From positions 1 to 22,463 of IMG/VR virus record IMGVR_UViG_3300050821_001888: DNA of 22,463 bases; one strand, given 5' to 3'. The position numbers were made by a program, and so were the translations under genes. Shown in pieces: positions 16,081 to 21,884 of this stretch (positions are counted from its first letter, which is position 1; the number at the start of each line of letters is the position of its first letter). The notes beneath the pieces were generated by a model. The model was given only the letters and a program-made list of their open reading frames with translations, was not told the origin of the DNA and searched no databases. Origin of the DNA: a virus.

Positions 16081-17265
16081 ATGTATCGCATCGACAATTC
16101 ATCCGCCGCGACGACGCTCGCCGCCCCAACCACACCGGGCGCGATCCCGAATGGATTCTTTCAGGAAGGCAACCCGTCACTCGGGATCGACGCGACGATC
16201 CTCGAGGCCGAATGGCTCAACATGGTACAGGAGGAAGTATCCAACGTCATCACCGCGAACGGACTCGGCGCGGCCGGGGGAGCCGCTGACCTCAACAAAG
16301 ACGCGCGCAATCAACTCCTAACCGCGATCCGCCGCGAGGTCGCCAACGGGGTCTCTGGACAAATCCCCGACGTCTCGAACTTCGTGCATAAGACTGGTGA
16401 CGTGATGAGCGGGAACCTGACGGTTCCCGGCCTGATTGCCACGACCTTGCATGTCTCCGGCACCGGCATCCAGTACACCGATACGCACACCTATCGCTTC
16501 ACCTGGGATGGCAGCCTCATGGCATTTTATGTCGATGGGACATCCCAAGGACACGTAGCAGCAAGGGAATGGACGAGCGCGAACTTTGCCACGATCGCAT
16601 ACTGCCAGGGAACCTTCCTTCCGTTCAGCGGTGGAACTATCTCGGGCAATCTAAGCGTCTCGAACCATCTCGACGTCGGTGGCGGCGGCATCAACACTCC
16701 TGGCGGGGTGACAGCGACGACCGGCCTCTTTGCAGGCTCCGACCAACTGCTCTCCCTGTATACCTCTGCGGATGGCACGCGTTTCGCGCAGTTCATCAAC
16801 GGGTTTAGCCTTCAACTACTGACACCGGCCGTCTCCGGTTTTGATTGGACCTTTGACATTCAGCGCTATGGCGCGACGTGGACACAATGGCGCGGCAGCG
16901 ACATGACGTTTTTCAACGCGCTGGCAGCGGTAGGTGGGGCTGGTGCTTACTTCCAGGTTTCGGACGCCCGCACGAAAGAAGACATCGCGCCGGAGACACG
17001 GGGCCTTGACGTCGTTTGCGCGCTTGAACCCCGCAGCTTCCGCCGCATAGCGCGAGCCGATCGCGCGCTGTTCGACCGCGAGGTCGGCTTCATCGCGCAA
17101 GAGGTTCGCGACGTGCTGCCGGAAGCGGTCGCCGAACGGTCGCTCGCAGACACGGAGGACGACGCGCCGCTACTGGTGACGACCCTCGATCCGATCGTCG
17201 CCGCCCTGGTGAACGCAACCAAGGAGATCGCCGGGCGTCTCGTCGCGCTGGAGGCTAAGTCTTGA
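16081..17265 (+). CDS. tail fibre with N-terminal attachment region and S74 chaperone domain
   Basis: The 394-residue protein opens with MYRIDNSSAATTLAAPTTPG and FFQEGNP...ATILEAEWLNMVQEEVSNVI, an N-terminal attachment region common in phage fibres (residues 1-85). A beta-rich shaft with TGDVMSGNLTVPGL and LPFSGGTISGNLSVSNHLDVGGG follows. The end is a third S74 domain with SDARTK (Ser294, Lys299) and REVGFIAQEVRDVLPEAV. It differs from the preceding fibres in the shaft, so it may bind another receptor or be an alternative tip. The last bases overlap the convergent gene on the minus strand by 11 bases. Confidence 0.85.
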   Translation: MYRIDNSSAATTLAAPTTPGAIPNGFFQEGNPSLGIDATILEAEWLNMVQEEVSNVITANGLGAAGGAADLNKDARNQLLTAIRREVANGVSGQIPDVSNFVHKTGDVMSGNLTVPGLIATTLHVSGTGIQYTDTHTYRFTWDGSLMAFYVDGTSQGHVAAREWTSANFATIAYCQGTFLPFSGGTISGNLSVSNHLDVGGGGINTPGGVTATTGLFAGSDQLLSLYTSADGTRFAQFINGFSLQLLTPAVSGFDWTFDIQRYGATWTQWRGSDMTFFNALAAVGGAGAYFQVSDARTKEDIAPETRGLDVVCALEPRSFRRIARADRALFDREVGFIAQEVRDVLPEAVAERSLADTEDDAPLLVTTLDPIVAALVNATKEIAGRLVALEAKS

Positions 17266-17554
17266 TCCCGAGGGCCAGAGCGATCGCCGCGTTGGTCTCC
17301 TCGTCGAAGCCCTGAAAGCGACCCCGCACGCGCCGCAACGCGGACTCCATGTCGACCGCCCGCTTGATCGTCATCGACATGATCGACGACGCCGCGCTCA
17401 ACATGAGTTGCTGCAGACTGTCGATTGAGACGCCGGTCAATTCGACTCGGAACGTGCCGTCACTCATGAGCGTACAAACCGGGACCGGCTGGATCATCTC
17501 GGGCCGGGGCGTGACTTCGATCTTCTTCTCGGGGATCGCGGTGTCGTCGAGCAT
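17255..17554 (-). CDS. hypothetical small protein, convergent with the fibre gene
   Basis: I chose the ATG at 17554 because GGAGGGAAGCC precedes it; the frame is open further upstream to 17698 but that part is low-complexity and crosses a hairpin. The 99-residue product is MLDDTAIPEKKIEV... with a Pro-rich linker, LTGVSIDSLQQLMLSAASSI in the middle and a C-terminal helical region with FDEETNAAIALALG. I do not recognise the family. No signal peptide or membrane segment. It is read towards the fibre gene, with stop codons overlapping by 11 bases. A role in phage maintenance or late control cannot be told. Confidence 0.6.
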   Translation of the reverse strand: MLDDTAIPEKKIEVTPRPEMIQPVPVCTLMSDGTFRVELTGVSIDSLQQLMLSAASSIMSMTIKRAVDMESALRRVRGRFQGFDEETNAAIALALGIKT

Positions 17555-17592
17555 GGCTTCCCTCCGCCCCGCCTTATGCCCCCCACAGCGGG

Positions 17593-17626
17593 CAAACGAA
17601 AGGGGAGGACCCTTCGGACCCTCCCC
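17593..17626 (-). terminator. terminator/attenuator-like hairpin upstream of the 17554 gene
   Basis: Read on the minus strand, GGGGAGGGTCC, loop GAA, and GGGTCCTCCCC form an 11-bp stem with two G-U wobbles, followed by TTTCGTTTG. The wobbles would be A-C mismatches on the plus strand, so it works on the minus strand. It is about 170 bases after the ribbon-helix-helix gene and only about 40 bases before the next start codon, which would suit an attenuator in the leader of that gene as well as a terminator of the integrase operon. 17627-17793 holds no other gene I can support. Confidence 0.55.
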
Positions 17627-17793
17627 CGCTCCGCCGCCGTCCTGGGGCTTCCTGGGCCAACGACAAGCCCTGGTGGACCTGACAACTTGGCCTGACACTT
17701 TGACAGGCGAACGGAAGCGGAACCAAAGGGGTCCGGCCCTCCGGGACGCGGTCTCTCGTCGCCTTAGCGCCGGATCGCCCGGACAATCACCCG

Positions 17794-18054
17794 CTAGCGT
17801 GGCTTCTTGCGCGGCTTGTCCAGGCCGATCCGACGATGATCAGGAAAAAGCGGCGGGGGACGAGGAAGCGGTGGCGGACGAGCCTCGATCGGCCTCCGCG
17901 CGTCGCGCTGGGCGGTAGCTAGAAGCCCCCTCTCGATCAGAAGGCGCGCCATCGAAGTTATATGCCGCCCCTCCACTTTCGCTAGATGCTCGACGGCGCC
18001 CCAAAGGTCGCGCGTGATTCGGAGTTCGAGCCGTTCGGTGGGTTCGTCGCTCAT
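17794..18054 (-). CDS. ribbon-helix-helix DNA-binding protein (Arc/CopG type)
   Basis: Start ATG at 18054 overlaps the stop of the small membrane peptide gene (ATGA); the frame open to 18096 is ignored. The 86-residue protein has near its N-terminus ERLELRITRDLWGAVEHLAK (strand then helix) followed by EGRHITSMARLLIERGLL, the helix of a ribbon-helix-helix fold. The C-terminus is Pro/Arg-rich and basic (ending DKPRKKPR). Such proteins repress promoters as dimers. Being last in the integrase operon, it is a candidate regulator of integrase or of lysogeny, perhaps acting on repeats at 20349-20578. Its target is not shown by the sequence. Confidence 0.72.
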   Translation of the reverse strand: MSDEPTERLELRITRDLWGAVEHLAKVEGRHITSMARLLIERGLLATAQRDARRPIEARPPPLPRPPPLFPDHRRIGLDKPRKKPR

Positions 18055-18173
18055 TTCCCGATCCCGAACAGGTCTTGCCAGACGCCCCAATCCCACATGA
18101 TCAGCCCGAGCTTGATCACGAGAAACCCCATAACGAGCGCAAGCGCGAGCTTGATGAGGTTCAGGGCGATCAT
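18051..18173 (-). CDS. 40-residue single-pass membrane peptide
   Basis: A frame between integrase and the regulator, linked to both by ATGA overlaps (18170-18173 and 18051-18054). The peptide is MIALNLIKLALALVMGF... with an almost uninterrupted hydrophobic stretch over residues 4-28 and an aromatic end (MWDWGVWQDLFGIGK). It would insert in the inner membrane. The function is unknown; possibilities include superinfection exclusion or a toxin-like peptide. Its double coupling to flanking genes argues that it is a real gene. Confidence 0.6.
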   Translation of the reverse strand: MIALNLIKLALALVMGFLVIKLGLIMWDWGVWQDLFGIGK

Positions 18174-19495
18174 GCCGCCGACCTCCGGACGAGCTGCACC
18201 ACGTTCGACGCCGGAGCCTCGTCCGCCAGCCCGATCAGCGCGAGCGCAGTCGGCGCTCCGTCGAGGAGCATATCCGCCCACTGACACGCGATCCGGTGCC
18301 GCGCGCTCCGATACTCCGCGTGATTGTAGTGTCCCTCGACCGACGACTTCCGCGCGTCCCTCGTCTCGACGCTGTCGCGGAACGCGGAGTGCGCCAGCAT
18401 GACGTCGACAACCCGGAAGCTCGCGCCCTCGTCGATCTCGTTCATGATCGTAGAGAACGTGCCGCGCCAGCCGTGACAGACGAGAACGCGCCCGAGCTTC
18501 GCCTTTTCGAGCGCCTCCCGGATGCAGCGGGTCATCGTCGCCCGATCCATGCACGGCGAGTTCTGCCGCTGCGACGGGAAAACGAACTCGTTCTTGCGGA
18601 GCCGACGCGCCGCGCGGACGACGTCGATTGCCTGCGGGGCGAGCGCGATCACATGAGTGCGCTTCCCCTTCATCCGTTCGGCTGGGATCGTCCATGTCGC
18701 CGCGTCGAGATCGAACTCCGACCAGCGCGCGCCTAACGCCTCGCCGCCCCGAACTGCGGTGAGTGCGATCAGCCGATGCGCGAGCATGGTCCAGGGCGAA
18801 CTGACCTTCGCACGCGCCTCGACCGCCGCGAGGACCGCCCGCGCGTCCTCGATCGTCGCGACATGGGCGTGATTCTTTTCGTCCCCGCGCTTCCGCGCCG
18901 GAAGGTCCTCCGCGATCTTCGCGACGAGGTTCGTCGCGCACCAATCGCGCCGCGCCGCATACGCGAACATCCCGGACAGGTGTTGGCGGAGCGCGACCGC
19001 CGTCCGGGGGTATTTCCGGAACACGCCCTTGATCAGTCCCTCGACGTCGTCCGCCTCGATCGCGGAGATCGCCACGTCGCCCAGCTTCGGCAGGACATAC
19101 GTCTCGATCCGCCGTCCGATCGCCTCCCGCACCAGCGGCGTCCAGTTCGCCTTGTCGCCGCGTGCCTCCATCCACCGCGCCGCGACGAACCGGAGAGTCC
19201 GCTCCGCCGCCTCGACCGCGTGGACCCGCTCGGTCCGCTTCGCCTGGGCGGGATCCGGCGCGATCTTCATCGCCGCGCGCTTCGCCTTCGCTTCCTTGAT
19301 CGAGACATCGGGGAACGCGCCCAGGTTCAGCGTCGTCCGCTTCCCGTCGCGCTGCACCTTGCAGCGCCACATCTTCTGCCGGGGCGTCACCCACAGATCG
19401 AGTCCGTCGCCGAAGCGGAGGATATTCGCGGAGCCGTCGGGGTTGGGGACCGCGCGTTGCGCGTCGAGGAAACCGGGGGTATGGTTGATTGACAT
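18170..19495 (-). CDS. int: phage tyrosine integrase (P4-type site-specific recombinase)
   Basis: I place the start at the ATG at 19495, preceded by AAAGGAG, which gives 441 residues; the longer frame to 19603 lacks support. The N-terminal region (1-75) with LRFGDGLDLWVTPR and LGAFPDVSIKEAKAKR is like the arm-type DNA-binding domain of P4 integrases. Residues about 95-200 are the core-binding domain. The catalytic domain shows R249 (TAVRGGEALGARWSE), K276/K278 (MKGKRTHVIAL), H341-xx-R344 (HGWRGTFST), H369 (LAHS) and the nucleophile Y390 in GHYNHAEY, then WADML. It recombines attP with attB. The stop overlaps the following membrane peptide gene. A hairpin lies directly before the ribosome binding site. 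Confidence 0.92.
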   Translation of the reverse strand: MSINHTPGFLDAQRAVPNPDGSANILRFGDGLDLWVTPRQKMWRCKVQRDGKRTTLNLGAFPDVSIKEAKAKRAAMKIAPDPAQAKRTERVHAVEAAERTLRFVAARWMEARGDKANWTPLVREAIGRRIETYVLPKLGDVAISAIEADDVEGLIKGVFRKYPRTAVALRQHLSGMFAYAARRDWCATNLVAKIAEDLPARKRGDEKNHAHVATIEDARAVLAAVEARAKVSSPWTMLAHRLIALTAVRGGEALGARWSEFDLDAATWTIPAERMKGKRTHVIALAPQAIDVVRAARRLRKNEFVFPSQRQNSPCMDRATMTRCIREALEKAKLGRVLVCHGWRGTFSTIMNEIDEGASFRVVDVMLAHSAFRDSVETRDARKSSVEGHYNHAEYRSARHRIACQWADMLLDGAPTALALIGLADEAPASNVVQLVRRSAA

Positions 19496-19510
19496 AGAGA
19501 ACTCCTTTCC

Positions 19511-19542
19511 CGGCGCCCCGCCCCTGACAGAGCGAGGCGCCG
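19511..19542 (-). promoter_or_regulatory. hairpin in the integrase leader
   Basis: On the minus strand CGGCGCCTCGC and GCGGGGCGCCG pair over 11 positions with one G-U wobble, loop of 10 bases. It ends 3 to 9 bases before the integrase ribosome binding site. It could block or help ribosome access, or act as a processing site. On the plus strand it is followed by TTCTTTTG, but no plus-strand gene precedes it, so a plus-strand terminator has nothing to end. Role inferred. Confidence 0.5.
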
Positions 19543-19560
19543 TTCTTTTGAGTCGATCAG

Positions 19561-19770
19561 CTAAATCTCGGACACCGTGATCGTGTCTCCCGGATATAGC
19601 CACGTCGTCGCCAGGATCAGCGACGCCGCTGCCTGCGCCGTTTCGAGCGCGAGCGTCTCGTCGGTGTCGTCACGATGGACCGAGACGATCCGCTCGTCGA
19701 GGGGACCCGCTCCGTTCGCCAGGACGACCCGGACCCGCCGACGCTTCGAGCGATTCGGATGATTGATCAT
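19561..19770 (-). CDS. hypothetical small protein
   Basis: The ATG at 19770 overlaps the stop of the upstream gene (ATGA). The 69-residue product is basic at the start (NRSKRRRVRVVLANG) and ends LILATTWLYPGDTITVSEI, with a short hydrophobic stretch around residues 45-58. I do not recognise the family. It precedes integrase by 65 bases and lies in the same orientation, so it is probably in the integrase transcript. The longer open frame to 19950 is shadow of the previous gene. Confidence 0.6.
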   Translation of the reverse strand: MINHPNRSKRRRVRVVLANGAGPLDERIVSVHRDDTDETLALETAQAAASLILATTWLYPGDTITVSEI

Positions 19771-19985
19771 GTGCAGACCTTCACGAACACCGTTCCGACG
19801 AAGTCGGACGGAGCGAGCGAGCGGACGTGCGCCTTGATCCACACTTTCGCCTGACCGTAGTTCGAGCGTGGCGCCCAGATCGGACCCGCGAGGCCCGGAA
19901 CCTCGAACGCCCAAGAGCCGAAGCCCTTGGGTGCGCGACCGTGAGTCCACTGGTAATCACGGGTATCGAAATTGAAGTCGATCAT
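19767..19985 (-). CDS. hypothetical small protein
   Basis: A 72-residue product (MIDFNFDTRDYQWTHGRAPK...) with a Shine-Dalgarno GGGAGGG just upstream, inside the end of the previous gene. It is rich in aromatic residues and contains WAFEVPG and WIKAHVR; no domain recognised. Its stop overlaps the next start as ATGA. The three small genes 19561-20300 form a chain towards integrase. Function unknown. Confidence 0.6.
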   Translation of the reverse strand: MIDFNFDTRDYQWTHGRAPKGFGSWAFEVPGLAGPIWAPRSNYGQAKVWIKAHVRSLAPSDFVGTVFVKVCT

Positions 19986-19988
19986 CGT

Positions 19989-20300
19989 TCAGCCCTCCCG
20001 CTTCGCGAGATCGTCCGCGACGTCCTTCGACGCCGCGAGGTCCGCCGCGACTTCCGCGTGAACCGCCGCGTCGTCCGGAGTGACCCGCGACTTCGCGTTC
20101 AGCGCCATGACCGCCGTGTCGATCGAGGACTGACGAGCGCCGCAAGTGATGATCTTCAGATCGGAAGCGCGAACGCCGTGATCGCGATAATCCTGACGCT
20201 CGAAGTCGATCTCGGAGCGATCATAGGAACCGCCGACGATCTCCCAACGAGACTCCGCGTCGTAACGCGAGAGAAGGACGAAGTATTTACGTGAAGCCAT
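19989..20300 (-). CDS. hypothetical small protein, first gene of the integrase-directed chain
   Basis: The ATG at 20300 has AGGAG upstream with 9-base spacing. The 103-residue product begins MASRKYFVLLSRYDAESRW and has an acidic-basic mixed middle (DYRDHGVRASDLKI) and an Ala/Asp-rich C-terminus (VHAEVAADLAASKDVADDL). I recognise no named domain. It is 3 bases from the next start, whose ribosome binding site lies in its last codons. A promoter must be upstream, in 20301-20610. Confidence 0.65.
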   Translation of the reverse strand: MASRKYFVLLSRYDAESRWEIVGGSYDRSEIDFERQDYRDHGVRASDLKIITCGARQSSIDTAVMALNAKSRVTPDDAAVHAEVAADLAASKDVADDLAKREG

Positions 20301-20348
20301 AGTCTGAACTCCTGCCCCAGAACCCGAGGCGCGGTGTCCCGGAGAAGC

Positions 20349-20578
20349 CCGGAACTTGAACCCACTTTCCGCCGAATTTGAACCCGTTTGTTCGTCCAGC
20401 GGCGAAGCTGCTATACACCCGGACCCGCAGAAAACCTAGGAAATCCGCCGCATGAGCGCGCATGACGAAGCACCGCCCGTTTTGGTGAACAACAGTGATC
20501 TGACACCTTAGCCGTTGATATTCCTCGATATTTTGTCATGGCCGCCGGAACTAGAACCCATCTCGAACCCACTAGTTC
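20349..20578. repeat. imperfect direct and inverted repeats (GAACCC family)
   Basis: Copies lie at 20349-20364, 20372-20386, 20545-20560 and 20565-20571. The last two GAACCCA words (20554-20560 and 20565-20571) are 11 bases apart, one helical turn, and are enclosed by an inverted repeat GAACTAG (20548-20554) / CTAGTTC (20572-20578). The arrangement fits binding sites for a regulator or for integrase arms. No protein is shown to bind. Confidence 0.6.
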
Positions 20579-20585
20579 GCAAAAC

Positions 20586-20606
20586 GCATGGCTCGGCCTG
20601 CCATGC
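20586..20606 (-). terminator. terminator-like hairpin after the 20611 gene
   Basis: On the minus strand GCATGGC, loop AGGCCGA, GCCATGC form a perfect 7-bp stem, followed by GTTTTGCG. It begins 4 bases after the stop codon of the 20611-20829 gene, the place for an intrinsic terminator of the upstream small-gene operon. The T tract is short, so termination may be partial. Confidence 0.5.
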
Positions 20607-20610
20607 CGCG

Positions 20611-20829
20611 TCATTCCTCGTCCTCCCCGTCCTCTGCGATGTAGAAGTTCCGCTCGTTCTCCGGGCACTCCTCGCGCATCAACGCGAGCGCGCGCCGCAC
20701 GCTGACCGACTCGGTCCCGTAGGACTCGGTGACGTGCCCGCACAAGCTGCACGTCGCCTGTACACTCTCGACCTCGCGCCCGTCGTCGTTCTCGATCTCG
20801 ACGAACTCGATCGCGCAATGGACCTTCAT
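20611..20829 (-). CDS. small protein with possible zinc-binding cysteines
   Basis: The ATG at 20829 follows GGGAGG with 7-base spacing and overlaps the endonuclease stop (ATGA). The 72-residue product has Cys27-SL-Cys30 (ATCSLCGHV) plus Cys5 and Cys55, and an acidic C-terminus (EDGEDEE). The CxxC pattern suggests a small zinc-binding protein of the sort common in phage early regions. Family and function not recognised. Confidence 0.65.
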   Translation of the reverse strand: MKVHCAIEFVEIENDDGREVESVQATCSLCGHVTESYGTESVSVRRALALMREECPENERNFYIAEDGEDEE

Positions 20830-21377
20830 AGCAAGCCTCCCTGCCGGTGATCGCGGATCGTCCGATGCTTCAGAGCGTTCCCCGCTCTAGCGCGAGCGAT
20901 CTTCGCTCGCCTCTCCGGGATCGTAAGCGCCGATTCCAGACGTGAACGCGCTATCTCTAGCGCCTTTCGGGAGTTGCCGATGTTACGCGCGCGATACTCC
21001 GGATCAGTCCACAGTTCCCGCAATGTAGTGCTATGCCTTGCCCGAGCCACAGGCGACACGACTCTGCCGGGCATTCCGACTCCAGCGATTAGATTGAAGC
21101 CCTTCGGTGCGAGCGTGTCGTATTGATTGATGAGGTGTTTTTCGGCCCAATCAGTGTCGGCCTTACTCTTACAACAGAGGATCGTCGCAACAGTGAACAC
21201 CCCCTCGCCGTGTTCGCGGATCGCTTCCTGCAACGGATAAGTCATACCCTTGGCGGCGTGTGAGACATGGGCGCTCCACCTAGTCGCGACTCGCTTAGAA
21301 GTCTGCCCGATATATTGTTGCCCCGTCGTCGTGCAGGTAATGAGATAGACGATCCAGACCTTCGCCGGAGCGTTCAT
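20826..21377 (-). CDS. GIY-YIG endonuclease, free-standing
   Basis: The 183-residue protein has a GIY-YIG domain at residues 8-96: VYLI (Y11), QYIGQT (Y22), R29/R33 with W34 and H37, E79 in DWAEKHLINQY as the metal ligand, and GFN (N95). The C-terminal half contains HSTTLRELWTDPEYRAR and a repeat-like basic helix region similar to the DNA-binding NUMOD-type motifs of homing endonucleases. It cuts DNA at one or a few sites and can spread its own gene. It is not inside an intron; it lies in a chain of small genes with 4-base overlaps on both sides. Ribosome binding site GAGGTG lies in the previous gene. Confidence 0.88.
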   Translation of the reverse strand: MNAPAKVWIVYLITCTTTGQQYIGQTSKRVATRWSAHVSHAAKGMTYPLQEAIREHGEGVFTVATILCCKSKADTDWAEKHLINQYDTLAPKGFNLIAGVGMPGRVVSPVARARHSTTLRELWTDPEYRARNIGNSRKALEIARSRLESALTIPERRAKIARARAGNALKHRTIRDHRQGGLL

Positions 21378-21580
21378 GCGTTCGGCACCTCGATGCCGCC
21401 CGCGTCCGCGATGATCGCGCGAGCGAGTTCCGCGTCGACGCCGCTCGCGATCACGCGCAGCGGCAGCCGCGTGTGGTTCTCGTCGATCTCCTCGACGTCA
21501 TAGCGCGGCGCGAACGGTTCTTGTCGTCCGAGCATCCAGCGCTCGATCGCCGCATTCCGGACGAGGCGATAGCGGGTCAC
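21374..21580 (-). CDS. hypothetical small protein
   Basis: I favour the GTG at 21580, which overlaps the stop of the membrane peptide gene as GTGA, over the ATG at 21628, which has no ribosome binding site and lies within that gene. The 68-residue product contains ERWMLGRQEPFAPRYDVEEID and a C-terminal helix (DAELARAIIADAGG). The family is not recognised. The stop overlaps the endonuclease start (ATGA). Confidence 0.55.
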   Translation of the reverse strand: MTRYRLVRNAAIERWMLGRQEPFAPRYDVEEIDENHTRLPLRVIASGVDAELARAIIADAGGIEVPNA

Positions 21581-21669
21581 CACTTCAACCCGAACGCCGC
21601 GATCGTCAGCATCGCGATCGCCAGCCATGCGAGCATCAATAGGACGAGCGTTCCGACGAACCGCTTCAT
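21577..21669 (-). CDS. 30-residue membrane peptide
   Basis: The ATG at 21669 overlaps the stop of the upstream gene (ATGA) and its stop TGA overlaps the next GTG (GTGA). The peptide is MKRFVGTLVLLMLAWLAIAM followed by LTIAAFGLKW, a positive N-terminus and one hydrophobic helix ending in KW. It would insert in the cytoplasmic membrane. It is too short to be found by ordinary gene callers; its tight double coupling supports it. Function unknown. Confidence 0.5.
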   Translation of the reverse strand: MKRFVGTLVLLMLAWLAIAMLTIAAFGLKW

Positions 21670-21869
21670 GTCCGCTTGCCCCGCTTCACCTCGCGCTTGA
21701 TCGCCAGCGGCGCCACCACGAGCCAGCCACGCGCCACGCAACAGCGCGCGCACCACGCGCCCGGCTTCGTGCCGCGATCGACCAGGAACCCGCCTGGGGC
21801 TTGCGCAGGGGCTTGTCCTGGCGCGAACGCGACAGCCTTCCGACCGCAGCGGCAGCGCGGGAGCGACAC
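21666..21869 (-). CDS. small zinc-ribbon-like protein, start of the small-gene chain
   Basis: From the GTG at 21869 the 67-residue product has CxCG at residues 6-9 (RCRCGRK) and CxxCC at residues 40-44 (WCARCC), spaced like the two halves of a zinc ribbon, then a basic end (IKREVKRGKRT). The frame is open further upstream into the repeat region, but there the text is low-complexity and not believable. The GTG shares a base with a TAG of another frame. The ribosome binding site is modest (GGGAGC or CGGA). It overlaps the membrane peptide gene by ATGA. Confidence 0.5.
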   Translation of the reverse strand: MSLPRCRCGRKAVAFAPGQAPAQAPGGFLVDRGTKPGAWCARCCVARGWLVVAPLAIKREVKRGKRT

Positions 21870-21884
21870 TATTCCGCCGCTCCC

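Larger units (their letters stand above)
20301..20610. other. gene-free regulatory stretch with repeated GAACCC words
   Basis: About 310 bases with lower G+C than the neighbours and no gene I accept. It contains two near-identical 16-mers, CCGGAACTTGAACCCA at 20349-20364 and CCGGAACTAGAACCCA at 20545-20560, a related CCGAATTTGAACCCG at 20372-20386, and another GAACCCA at 20565-20571. It also holds TATAGC on the minus strand near 20410 as a possible -10 element without a convincing -35, and a terminator-like hairpin at 20586-20606. It likely carries the promoter and operator of the integrase-directed operon and could carry the attachment site. Confidence 0.55.

Noticed and set aside
18051-19394. 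447-residue minus-strand frame overlapping integrase
   Set aside because: Shadow of integrase in another frame. Only its last 40 codons, from the ATG at 18173, make a sensible product and are listed as a separate membrane peptide.
18170-19603. Integrase start at 19603 (477 residues)
   Set aside because: The extra 36 residues cross the leader hairpin and end of the neighbouring gene; the ATG at 19495 has AAAGGAG in front of it.
20545-20580. tRNA-like GGGTTCGA text on the minus strand, suggesting a tRNA 3' end at an att site
   Set aside because: The arms do not pair as a T-arm, and no acceptor or anticodon arm can be folded around it. The words are part of the GAACCC repeats.
17555-20610. attP core sequence near integrase
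   Set aside because: I cannot define a core without the host junctions; the repeats at 20349-20578 are only candidates.
20411-20614. 67-codon frame starting by ATGA overlap after the 20611 gene
   Set aside because: The overlap fits the pattern of the chain, but the frame runs over a terminator-like hairpin and the repeat cluster, has codon use unlike its neighbours and no recognisable domain.
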